Assembly (NCBI GenBank): GCA_023091735.1
Contig: JALKBU010000169.1
Location: 1 to 64,000 of the forward strand
DNA length: 64,000 bases
Origin: Trichomonas tenax
Lineage: Eukaryota; Parabasalia; Trichomonadida; Trichomonadidae
Reading direction: 5' to 3'
This document shows positions 22,216 to 32,800 of the stretch, one piece after another. A model generated the notes under the pieces. The model made no database searches and had not been told where the DNA came from. It saw only the letters and a program-made list of their open reading frames with translations. Numbering within the stretch: position 1 is the stretch's first letter; each line of letters opens with the position of its first letter. The position numbers and the translations under genes were made by a program.

Positions 22216-23352
22216 TCACGCTGTTAACTCTTTGTAGAGTTGAGACATTTCTTTATCAAACAATATGGCTCTTGGTTTAATTCTTTCGATAAACGTTTGG
22301 CGTTGATGATCAATCTGATATGGACTGACCCCATTATCAATAAGGAATCGGCAGATCTTTGCATTCTTGTTCATTCCTGTGAAGTGAGACAATACATAGT
22401 TTTTGTTTAAGTCATAATTGTTGTAAATCAAAACTTGGAGAACTTTGATGATTTTTTCTGTGTTGTCATGTTTCCTGTTGACAATTAAGTCGCTAATTGG
22501 AGGGTTTCCAAGGCTATCGTAACAATCCTTCCGAATTGATTCACCAAATTTAGAAAACGCATATTGCATAACATCTGAATCTCCCAAGTGACAGAGATAA
22601 TGGAGCGATGCCAAATGAAGATCATCGAATGTAGAAAGTTCAATTTTGTTCATCCTTTGAAGCAAGAAAAGTGCAATTTCTGGTTGATCGACTCTTGAGC
22701 AAGCATAGCAGAAAGCTGTTTTGTTGGTACTATCAAATTGATCAACAGAGCAATATTGAGCTAAAAGACGAATGTGGTCCAAACTCAAGTTGTTGATAAC
22801 TGCTTTCATGAGAGGAGTTTGATTCTGCAAATTCGTTTGCGAATCAGATGGTAAAAATTGAATGAGATAAACAATGCAATCAACCGAACTTGCGCGTGTT
22901 GTATTGCTAGTTAGGAACTTCATGATTGGTTTATGCCGAAGAGTGCTGAAATCAAATCCTTATTGATGCAAAACTTCGAAATTTTATTTTTTACCACCAA
23001 GAGCAATTTTGTAGAAAATTGAGTCATAGTAGTTATTTGACCTAAGGTCTTGTTCAAGAAAATTGAGCAATTCGTTATTTTCAGCCATAATTGAAACAAT
23101 ATATTGGAAAATTTCAACATTTGCGTTCTCTGCAGCTAAGTGAAGTGGCGTGAGTCTTCTGGAGTTTGATGGATTCACTTCCATTCCAACAACTTGTGAA
23201 AGAAAGATGTAGCAGTCCAATGAATTAAAAAGTGCGCAAATATGAACAGCCTAAAATGTACTATACCCGACATTGATCGGCTGATCGAAATTACCTAACC
23301 GAGAAAGTGATAAAACATCATTGTTCTCGATGCATTCGTAAATAGCTGTCAT
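22216..23352 (-). pseudogene. Ankyrin-repeat protein pseudogene
   Basis: Starting from an ATG at 23352 (MTAIYECIENNDVLSLSRLG) the minus strand encodes ankyrin repeats: an in-frame TAG interrupts NVGYSTF-AVHICALF near 23250, then RRLTPLHLAAENANVEIFQYI. A one-base slip in an A6 run near 22985 and a second shift near 22925 precede a final open stretch of 235 codons (NLQNQTPLMKAVINN, LASLHYLCHLGDSDVMQY, ICRFLIDNGVSPYQID). Ankyrin proteins form very large families in trichomonads and usually act as cytoplasmic binding scaffolds. At least three lesions indicate a dead copy, though two sit at or near homopolymers. Confidence 0.75.
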
Positions 23353-23857
23353 TAAAATATCTATACAAATTTTACATGGCAAAAATCCTATGTTTGTATT
23401 TTTTAATTTTTGTTTAATACATAATAGACAGTATATTTCGATTTTCCCACAATTTTACATGTCAAAATTTTATTTTAATGAACAATGCATTGTATTTTGA
23501 CATATTTCCAGAAATTTACATGTCAAGACCCCTTTTTTGACCGCAAAATTTTCAGCTTTTTGACAATTTACGGGCGCGAAAAGCAACAATTTTATGATTA
23601 AAGAAGAAGAATTTTAAATAGAAATGCGATATTTTCTGCAAAAACAAATTCTCTACTGTCAAAAGCAATGCTTGCCACATACTCAAAATCAAAATTGGAG
23701 TATTAATTTCATGTTTCATATCTTTTTCAATACATAATAAAATGCCATTGTTTTGAATGTCATGATATCACTACAATAGATAGTGATATTTAAATACATT
23801 GATGGAATTTAAATATAAACAATATAAAGCTTTAAATAAATTAACAAACATAACTAA
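23353..23857. repeat. Spacer with two TTTACATGTCA motifs
   Basis: No gene. TTTACATGTCA occurs at 23454-23464 and 23515-23525, the same word found in other spacers of this window (45.3, 46.6, 48.4, 49.4 kb). Confidence 0.5.
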
Positions 23858-26800
23858 TTAAAGATTGAAACCTCCTGTGCTGCTCAATCCATCTTTAGAT
23901 CTGTGCGTGCTGCTGTTGAGAGAGAAATCCTTCTTCTTGTGATCTGTGAGATTGAAAGTAACTTCTCCATCTTCTAAACTTGGTTCTTCGTAAAATGTTG
24001 GTGTGAGTTTCTTTGTTGGTTTGTTTTGAGGAACAGGAGGAGGAACTTCAGGTTCGTCTTCCTCATAAATGTATTCATATTCTAAATCAAGATCTTCGTT
24101 TTGCATAACAACAGCTGGAGGTTGGTTTTGTGGAATATTTTGTGGTCTTGGAGGCGACAAAGTATTAAAACGTGGAGGAGAAAGACTGAGTTGTTTCGGA
24201 GGAGGCGATGGCTGCTGCGGAGAATAATCTGTGATTTTCACTTTCTCGACATGTGTTTCCGGTTCATCTTCTTCATAAACATAATAATATTCTTCTTCTT
24301 CGTTGTTGACATGAATTGTTCTTTCATGAGAACTGTTGAGATTTATTGTTGAGTTTGGAGTTCTCTTGCGATTAGCGACAGGATGTGTCATTTGATCTCT
24401 TGTGATTGCAATGCTGTCATCGCCTTCATCATCCATATCAGTATCAAATTCGAAAACATTACTTTCAACTTTTTCATCTTCATAATTAGTTTCTTTCATT
24501 CTCGGTTTGTTGATCTCCATATTGAGAATTCCAGGCTTTGTGTCAAAAGCCTTCTTCTGTGGGACAGCGCTGTCTTGCGATGAAACACTATCTCTCAACG
24601 TTGATGGAAGACAAAATTCTTTTGGTTTTTCTTCTGGTTTCTGAATGTTATTATTATTATTTTGTGGCTTTTGCGTGTTATTTTCTGGCTTTGGCTGTGG
24701 TGGAGGTGCTTGTTGAGCTTGTGGTGGTCTGTTGAAGTTATTGAAATTATTTGGAGGAACAACTGGTTTTGGAATTTCTTTGAGAACAATTGGTTTTCTG
24801 AATTCTTCGTTAATGTCGACTTTAACCTTCTTCGGCTCTTCGGCTTCTTTTTCTTCCTCTTCTTCCTCATGCTGTTCTTCTGGAGCTTCTTGAGTCTTCG
24901 TTGATTTGCTGCGTTGCGTTGAAGCCCTTGGTTTCGATGAACTTTCTTCACTTTCAGCATCTTTGAATGGAAATTCATTTTCGATCTCAGCTCTGAGTGC
25001 ATTGATAATTCTATCATAGTCCTCAACATCTTCATGAATTTCAGCACGAAGCAGTTCTTTGACAACTTTCTGCTGTTGCGGATTATCAACGAATGCAGCA
25101 GACTTCGATTCGACGATTCTTGAAATGTTATGAATAGCAGTATCGATTTTCTCTTCTGGAATTTCTTGTTCTCGTTTGATGAATTTCCTGGCATGATCAA
25201 TAGCTTCATCAACGGAAATTTCTTCTTCTTCTTCATCATCTTCATTTTCTAATGTATCGCCGAGCAATGTATCATTCTTCTTGTCTGCTTTCTTTTCTTC
25301 AACTTTGACTTCTTCCTTCGGTTTCTTCGGTTCTTCATTCTTTTCCTTTGGTGGCTCAATATGTTTCTTTGGCTGCTCTCTGATTAGTGAGGGCTTCTTC
25401 TTTGGTTCAATGTTGTTTTCTAATTCATACGGCCAATCTTCTTCCTCTTCCTCTTCTTCTTTCTGTGCCTTTGGTTGAAGCTTTGATTTACCATCCAAGT
25501 AAATGACCTTCGGTTGTGCTTCTTCCTCAACTGTCATGTCCTTAGATGAATCAATGAAAATAGGCTGCGGAATGTGCGGCTCTTTAGGTGGAGACCGTTG
25601 ATTCGATATTTCATGTCTTCTGCTGATTTCTTCTTCGTCTTGTGAAAGAACATCACTGGAATCATATTTATCAGTTTCGAATGAAACTTCAACAGGTTGT
25701 TCGATAACTGTTTGACTCTCAGCAAGATTAGTTGGTGGTGGAGAAGCTTGTTTATTCGTTGGCCTTTCAGGAGATTTCTTCGGTGATGGAGGATTTTCTT
25801 GTTTCTTGATTTCTAGAGATGATTTCTTCTGACTGTCTTCGCTGATTGGTTTATTGTTGCGTTTTGTAACAACATCATTGTTTGGAACCTCCTGCTGAAC
25901 AGGAGGCTTCTCTGGCCTCTTGTTTTGAGGTTTCTCAGGTGATTTTTGTTGTGGTTTCTCTGGAGATTTTTGATGTGGCTTCTCTGGTGGAAGATTGACT
26001 TGTTTGTGAGATGACTCACTGGAGCTCTCTTCATCTCTCGTTTCGCGAGAGAATGGACGAGAAAGTCTTGAATTTCTTCCCATCTTTGGTTTGTTGGAAA
26101 CATAAAGTTGCTGATTTTGTCCAATTGCTTTTTGAAGCTCTCCTGGAATTGGTGTCAATGTGTAAGATATTTCTGGTTCCTTCTTTTCTTCAACAGTCTT
26201 ATTGACGATGATTGCAGGTGGTTTTTGCTCTGTTTCTTTTTTCCTTTGTTCTTCAGCCTTTTGTTTGATGATTGTTCTCATCTCTCGGACAATAGAGGAC
26301 TCCTCATACTGCCCTGTATTTGGCTGTGGGATGTTCTGAACTTGTTGCTTTGGCTTCTGATGAGGTTGTTGATGTTTGTTTGAGGCTCTTGAGAAAATAC
26401 CTTTTACTGAAACAGATGTTGAAACTGATTCATTTTGTTCTTCATCATCACTCGGCTGCTTGATATTACGACGAGCATCAGTCTGTGGTTTCAAGTTCTC
26501 TTCCTTAGCAACCTTTGATTTATCAAAGATTGTGACTTTTGTTGTTGGTTTTCTCACTGTTACTTCATCTTTCTTTGGAATCGATAGATCTTGGAATTGA
26601 TTGTTTCTGATTCTGTTTACGATCCTCGAAGGTGACTTTGGTGATGATACTTGAGGAATATTGTCAGGAATCGGTGTTGGAGGCCTTTTAGCCAAAAATT
26701 CCAAGTTCTGTCTCTCTTTCATGTATTTTGGTTGTTGTGGCGATGGAACAATGACTGAGGACTCTTCCCACGCGATCCATGAAGCGCTTAAGTCATCAAC

Positions 26801-27679
26801 GGCCGATGAAAGAGTGTCGAATAACTGTTTGTATTTCTTCTTTTGTTGTGGATCGCGATTGAAAATTGTTTCTTGCTTTGGAGTGTTTTTCTGCATTTTC
26901 TCTTGTTCTGCTTTCTCTTTCTTTTGTCTTTCTTGCTCTAATTTCTCGTTAAACATCATTTCTTGCTTTAATGGTAAATTTTGTTGTTCTTTTTTTAGTT
27001 TTTCTTTCTCGATAGCATTATTTTCTCTTTCAACACGTATTTCTTCCTTTAAATCTTGATATAAGCGCATTAGTTGCTTGAATTCGTTTGTTTGCTCGAC
27101 AGGTTGAGGCTGGACCGGAGTTTGCAGTTTCAATGAACGTATTTCGAGCCATGCATTGTTATAAACGGGATGATGCTTAACAAAATGCTGATCTAAATAT
27201 TGAATGTTTTTATATTTCTTTCTACAAATCGGACAACGCTCGAAATCTTGCGATTTTTTCTTCAGTAATTCGTCTGCTTTCTTGTAAGACATGTAAATCT
27301 TTTTCATTTTATCATTTTGCGCTTTATAATCTTTTTCTAAGCCTTCTATCTTACGAATATACTGTTTTTGGACATCGGACATATAAAGTAACGCATATTG
27401 GAGGATCTGGCACATTCTAACGAGTAATGGATGAATTAATAAACGAGAAGGACACGTTTCAAAGTCCGCCACGATGAAATCTGATATGAATTTTTGAAGC
27501 GGACCTAAGTCATTGTTCGTTTTAAGCAATGCTGGATCAATTGATTTGATTAATTCCCAATCTAAAGGCTCTTCGCTTGAAACAGAGGGCGCCTGCGATT
27601 GAGATTGAAAAGATCCTTGTTGTTGATAACCGTAGTCTCCCATTGGATAAGGCTGTGCGCCAAACCCAGGATTCCACAT
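23858..27679 (-). CDS. DZIP1/Iguana-like basal-body zinc-finger protein
   Basis: A 1273-residue protein whose first 170 residues match the DZIP1 N-terminal domain. DWELIKSIDPALL (40-52) corresponds to DWRRIQAVDVDRV; LQKFISDFIVADFE and a long coiled helix follow; then a C2H2 finger with C149, C152, H165 and H169/H170 in CPICRKKYKNIQYLDQHF. DZIP1 proteins sit at centriole/basal-body appendages and promote cilium assembly, which fits a flagellate. A coiled coil (about 200-270) follows. The remainder is low-complexity, with tandem EKPQQKSP-type repeats, acidic and proline runs, and no recognised domain. The ATG precedes GFGAQPYPMGDYGYQQQ. The spacer upstream has no clear initiator. Confidence 0.75.
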   Translation of the reverse strand: MWNPGFGAQPYPMGDYGYQQQGSFQSQSQAPSVSSEEPLDWELIKSIDPALLKTNNDLGPLQKFISDFIVADFETCPSRLLIHPLLVRMCQILQYALLYMSDVQKQYIRKIEGLEKDYKAQNDKMKKIYMSYKKADELLKKKSQDFERCPICRKKYKNIQYLDQHFVKHHPVYNNAWLEIRSLKLQTPVQPQPVEQTNEFKQLMRLYQDLKEEIRVERENNAIEKEKLKKEQQNLPLKQEMMFNEKLEQERQKKEKAEQEKMQKNTPKQETIFNRDPQQKKKYKQLFDTLSSAVDDLSASWIAWEESSVIVPSPQQPKYMKERQNLEFLAKRPPTPIPDNIPQVSSPKSPSRIVNRIRNNQFQDLSIPKKDEVTVRKPTTKVTIFDKSKVAKEENLKPQTDARRNIKQPSDDEEQNESVSTSVSVKGIFSRASNKHQQPHQKPKQQVQNIPQPNTGQYEESSIVREMRTIIKQKAEEQRKKETEQKPPAIIVNKTVEEKKEPEISYTLTPIPGELQKAIGQNQQLYVSNKPKMGRNSRLSRPFSRETRDEESSSESSHKQVNLPPEKPHQKSPEKPQQKSPEKPQNKRPEKPPVQQEVPNNDVVTKRNNKPISEDSQKKSSLEIKKQENPPSPKKSPERPTNKQASPPPTNLAESQTVIEQPVEVSFETDKYDSSDVLSQDEEEISRRHEISNQRSPPKEPHIPQPIFIDSSKDMTVEEEAQPKVIYLDGKSKLQPKAQKEEEEEEEDWPYELENNIEPKKKPSLIREQPKKHIEPPKEKNEEPKKPKEEVKVEEKKADKKNDTLLGDTLENEDDEEEEEISVDEAIDHARKFIKREQEIPEEKIDTAIHNISRIVESKSAAFVDNPQQQKVVKELLRAEIHEDVEDYDRIINALRAEIENEFPFKDAESEESSSKPRASTQRSKSTKTQEAPEEQHEEEEEEKEAEEPKKVKVDINEEFRKPIVLKEIPKPVVPPNNFNNFNRPPQAQQAPPPQPKPENNTQKPQNNNNNIQKPEEKPKEFCLPSTLRDSVSSQDSAVPQKKAFDTKPGILNMEINKPRMKETNYEDEKVESNVFEFDTDMDDEGDDSIAITRDQMTHPVANRKRTPNSTINLNSSHERTIHVNNEEEEYYYVYEEDEPETHVEKVKITDYSPQQPSPPPKQLSLSPPRFNTLSPPRPQNIPQNQPPAVVMQNEDLDLEYEYIYEEDEPEVPPPVPQNKPTKKLTPTFYEEPSLEDGEVTFNLTDHKKKDFSLNSSTHRSKDGLSSTGGFNL

Positions 27680-28338
27680 TTTTTTTTAAATTTTGATTAA
27701 ATTTTACCCTATTGCTTCTATATTTAAAATATGCTCTTCGAAGAATGAAAAATCTATTAAGAATTTTTGCCAGACGACTGAGATTTGTCATATGTCTAAA
27801 AATTATTTATAACTATCAGCAAACCTAACAATAGTCATTTTTACAGCTAAAAATTTGTTCCTTAAACCGGAAATAGCTTATAGAGAAGTATTTTAATTTT
27901 TCGAGATTATTTAATGATATTCAACCAGAAACTTAAAAATAGTCACCCCCTATTGTAATGCATAATATTTTCATTTCGCAAATTGTTCAAACCAACAAAT
28001 TACTTATTCACAAGATTTAATTTTGATTTAGAACTCTGCAGTCTAAAAATATATCAATTTTTCTTCATGTAGTTAGGCCATTAAATTACGGTATGGAATT
28101 ATAAAATATTTTCACTATTTGTAATTGATATATAAGATATCAGCATAGATGATTGTAAATTAGTCATTCATAATTACTACTAGGTTATAATAGTGCAAGG
28201 TATGGAATTGCTATTTCTAATTTTGTGTTATGTTTGAAATTAATTGGAAGATTTTGGAGTAAATAAGGACCGATTTCTTATAGCTTTGATTTAAAACATT
28301 ATCAATAGTTTATATTTCAACGACAAATTAGAAGACTT
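27680..28338. other. AT-rich intergenic spacer
   Basis: Divides two minus-strand genes. No coding frame with family resemblance and no RNA gene seen. Confidence 0.5.
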
Positions 28339-28932
28339 CTAATCAACAATATATGCTATGATACAAATGAGAGCAATGAGAATGCAAATACCACCGCCAA
28401 TCAACAGGTATGTCTTGTACTTGAGGCATTTAGCTTTAATAGCAATATCACCTGTTTCGTTTGTTTCAACATCAGCTTCTAAATCGTTTAGCGGTTTCTC
28501 GATGTCAGGAATATTCTGCCCCTGTGGAACATCATCAACTTCGAGAACATTTGAAGGAGAATTATCGAAATTTGTCATTGTTGGAGCTGGAATTGATGAA
28601 GGTTGTTCTTTGTCAACGAAATACTCAGCAACAGTGCTTCGTCTGACGTATCCATCTTTCTTTATTGAGTTAAAACGCGCTTCTAAAGATTGAAAATCTG
28701 TGTTCATTTTAGCATAAAACTTTCTTGCTTCCTCCTGATCGTTTTCATCGTATGATGATATAGAATCACTGAATTCGCCGAATGTTCTTTGAAGATCCGA
28801 AAATTTGTTTTGTAAAAGTGAGACATTTTCCTCCCATTCTTTCTCGCCGAGGTCTCTGAGCTTGTCAATGCCCGTTGCAATCTCTGTCCTCAGCGTGTCA
28901 AGTTCCTCTTTTTGAGCCTCAAAATCAAGCAT
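28339..28932 (-). CDS. Tail-anchored protein with Vti1-like N-terminal helices
   Basis: A 197-residue protein starting MLDFEAQKEELDTLRTEIAT. Residues 1-95 form amphipathic helices resembling the N-terminal three-helix domain of Vti1-type SNAREs (EELDTLRTEIATGIDKL, then a long helix ending in KMNTDFQSLEARF). The end is a single hydrophobic anchor (YLLIGGGICILIALICIIAY) followed by only two residues, typical of post-translational tail anchoring to endomembranes. The stretch between, where a SNARE heptad helix should be, is proline-rich and acidic (IPAPTMTNFDNSPSNV, VPQGQNIPDIEKPL) and lacks a recognisable zero-layer Gln or Arg. It may be a fusion-regulating SNARE relative or an unrelated coiled-coil anchor protein. 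Confidence 0.6.
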   Translation of the reverse strand: MLDFEAQKEELDTLRTEIATGIDKLRDLGEKEWEENVSLLQNKFSDLQRTFGEFSDSISSYDENDQEEARKFYAKMNTDFQSLEARFNSIKKDGYVRRSTVAEYFVDKEQPSSIPAPTMTNFDNSPSNVLEVDDVPQGQNIPDIEKPLNDLEADVETNETGDIAIKAKCLKYKTYLLIGGGICILIALICIIAYIVD

Positions 28933-29817
28933 TGGTATGTTTTCACTTCACTTATCACTATTTGCGAAAAAGTTTCACGATTTTTGATATCTACACCAAG
29001 AGTACATCATTTTTACACTTGAAAATTCCGAATTCGCTTTGTTTAATAGTAAGGTTATTTTAAAATCCAATAACCTTATATCCGATTGGTTAAATCTCAC
29101 TCATTTAACACCATACACAAATTTACAATTGACAATGCTTCATCACATTTCGGTCAAGAAATATTACATTTCTTTTGAAAATCATTTCATTAAGGTTGAA
29201 TTTACTTGATTTTAACATTTTTTATAAAGCTAAACATTCTCTCCATCAATGAGTGAGTATTTGACGCTTGCATTTTTGTTCAAAACTTTGTTTTAATTCT
29301 CAATAAAAATGAAACAAAGTCATAAAAGAAAGCTCACTTTAGATTCATCATTTTCGATCCCTATCTGTTAAAATCATTATTCTTTGGATAGAATATATTC
29401 GTAATTTAGCACTGCATATCATATTATAATTTGAAATAAAGAATCTTATTGTACATCCAAATTACAAAGCGTTAAAATCACGCCTTTTCCTTTAGCTTTA
29501 TGTAAAGTAATATTGTCAAAATATTTTGTAAAGCATTCAAAGTGTCAAAAATATAGTTTTTATGTCATAAATTAGATGATGTGTCAAAATTTCTATGAAT
29601 GTAAATCAAAATTTTCCATAATTTCGGATCTACAGACATTGTATATCATGATTCTTCACTCACCAGAAAAAATGTGTCAAAATATTGCTAAATAAATATT
29701 TTTTGCTCAAAATTTTACGAAAAATAACCATGACAAAAGGTGTTTTATCCATCGATGATGATTTTGCTGATAAAAATTATCCTATCGTAAAAAACAAACA
29801 AAAGAAAAAACAAAAGA
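28933..29817. repeat. Divergent-gene spacer with clustered TGTCAAAA words
   Basis: TGTCAAAAT or TGTCAAAAA occurs near 29514, 29541, 29581 and 29675 on the plus strand, within 165 bases and 130-300 bases upstream of the cyclase-like gene. No gene lies here. The cluster may be a regulatory array or simple AT-rich drift. Confidence 0.4.
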
Positions 29818-32800
29818 ATGGAGGATCCATTTGAGAGAATATCACTATTCTCTTATGACTCCAACCTCATTTACAGCTTCAAGTGGAAGATTTTTCTGCT
29901 TGGATCTGTTTTAAAGTCAACAACAACGAATTATAAGCAAAGAGTGTATGGAACAATCACTTTTATTCTAAATATACTCGCTTATTCGCTGCCTCCGATG
30001 TACTTCATCTCAACTCGCTCGCTCGATGAGAATCCAAGCCATCAGAATCCAAGTGATATATTCGAAAGAGACACAATTCTTTCGTTTATTACTCGCACCA
30101 TATTCACAAATACGTCGCTATTGGTTTTCTGTTGTATATTTTATTTAACAATCGATATTATAACAATTCGAGCTTTCAACAGGCCTGAAATCGTTAAAAA
30201 ACTAAACTACTTCACGACACCGAACTTCCACTCTATTACATTGCCGATTTCCGCGGCGATTATCATTCATTGCGTGATGATAATTGTAAATCCGCCAGAA
30301 AATGCTTTACCACACATATTTTTATGCATTGTAACATTTTTGGCGTTTGTTCCTTATTTTATCATTAATATCCTTTTAGTTGCAATCTTCGGATCTTCAA
30401 TTATTTTACCAAATCCACAATATACGCAATGGTTTGATACAGGATCCATCAACATCGTTTTCTATTACTTTGCCACGGCAATTGGATTCTTTTCTCTTCC
30501 GAAACTTCAAAATACAGCGAAATTAATTTGCTTATCTTTGATTATTCTGGTTTCTTTGTACTGTTTGTTCTACCAACTCAAATCTTTACCAGCAATATCA
30601 CGCCTTGGCAATGAATTTGGTTTAATGAAAACGTTATTAAATTTCCTGTTTGCTGTCGCAGGATTAGCAAAGATATTGAATTATTTCTCGCGTGTTTCAG
30701 TTCTCATTGGACTTTTGCCCGTGGTCTTCGTCTTCTGTTTCCTTTGCTCGTATTTTTTAGTTTATGGAAGAACAAAGTTTTGCACAGGAATTATAGAATC
30801 GCTCGAATCTGTTCATTCCCCAACTTTCGAATACTTTGAGTCCATTTTGAAGCACATTAGAACAGAATTTGACTTTAGAATATTAATTAAGCTCGGAATC
30901 AGTTTTAACTCCTCATTATTCGTCAAACAAGAATTCTTAGGCTATGTTATGTCTCGTTTTCCGAATAGCGAATGGATGTTAAGATATACAATTTATTTGT
31001 ATTCAAATGTTTGGGGAGTTGATAACACAACGTATAAATATTTCCTTCACCTTCTTTCAGTCGAAAAACTCGAATTCGCAACCCAACTTATGCTTTTCGA
31101 AGCTGTTTATTGTTACATGCAAACATCGGAAGAAAGTTCACCATTAATTAAAAACGGCATGAAAGGATGCATCGAAATCATATCGCAATTCGGTCTTGCA
31201 ACAAAGATGTTGTGGAGCCATGCACCAAAATCCGCTGATACGCTTTATAACGATCTTAAGAGTGTTAATGAAGTTTTGCAACTTGCTGCAACACATATTA
31301 AGAGGATGGCAACTTTGTATCAATTCAACCATAACGTTTTCTTCGCTAAATCAATCTATTACGCTGACTTGAAGAAGAATTTCAGGAAAGCCAACGATGC
31401 TTATTTAGAAGGTTTGCAATTATTCAACGAAAAGCAGAAATATGTCACATCAACACTTAACAGCAATCAGAGACCATATTTCTCTGCTCCTGTTAATCAA
31501 GACTTAATGATGAAGCCACAGCCAGTTTCAAATGTTTTAACATTCTTGTCCGTAAGAGATCACAGTGGAGATTTAGTCAAAAGACGTCCAAACATCGACT
31601 TTAAGTCTCAATATATGAATTTGTATGCAAACATTTGCACAGCCGAAAGAAACCAATTGCTACCAAATACACCATTGATCACAAACTGGTTCCAAATCTT
31701 TAGAGTATTCCAAGTTATCATTGCATTCATTTTCTTTGGTTTCGTTATCTTCAATCATGCGATGCTAAAGAGAGAATGGAGATTAGCTGAAGAGTACAGA
31801 CTTGCTTATGATTCATGTTACACATTCAGAGTCTTCATTGATGCAACAGAGAAGCTTACATATAACTATTTCGTTCTCCAGCAAGCGAAGAAAGAAGGAA
31901 ATTACAGAATTCGTCCATTCATTATCGAACACTTTAAACTGCTTCAAAGAAACTTCACTAAAATCACTGGAACTGTTGATCTATTGAAAGATTTCGTGAA
32001 TATATCTGATATCGAAATCAATGGATACACATTCATGAATTGCTATCAGGAATTTAGGCAATTGATCCATTCTTCATATTCCAATTATAACAATTCTTAT
32101 CATTATACAACTGATGAATTAGTTGCTTTAAGAACGAACTTAATCAACTTGTCAATCGTTATTTTCAACAGAATACATAACAGAATCACTGATGGTACAG
32201 AAGAAATTTTCTTTGCACACATCAATAACCAGAAGATGAATTTAATTGCTGCCATCTTAACAAGTGTCATCTTCTTCTTGATCATGAGATGGATTTTCTA
32301 CAAACTTAAGAATGATATGTTCTTAGTTTTCTCAACGCTCCAATATCCAGTCAGAAAGATGCTGGAAAAGCAATATGACACTATTCTGTCTTCCAAAGAT
32401 CCGGCATTAGCTCCGCCGAAGCCACAGAGTATTATTAGACTTTTCCTATCATTGATTCTTGCTTTGTCAATGATTCTCTTCCAAGTTATATTAAGTATCA
32501 GAAGATTAAACAATGCAAAGACAACAATCACACCACAGCAATTACCAACTGATCCACTCAACCTCCCAATTCCTTTCATGGCATATTATGAACACACGTT
32601 ATTGGAATCAAGGCTCTGCAACAACCTCATGGACAAGTGCCCACACGTTTCTGATGTCAGATGTGTTCATCACTTCTTCGAGCGTGCACAGCCACATTCG
32701 ATGTCACCAATAGTTCATGAGTGCTGTGATGATTCTTGGAGCAGAATATTGATATTAGTTATGTCATACATTGCTTGCGTTGCGTTTTATAGCTTCATGA

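Noticed and set aside
24595..25245. Long Lys-rich minus-strand frame overlapping the DZIP1-like gene
   Set aside because: It is the +1 shadow of the low-complexity Glu/Lys-rich tail; the main frame has the recognisable domains.
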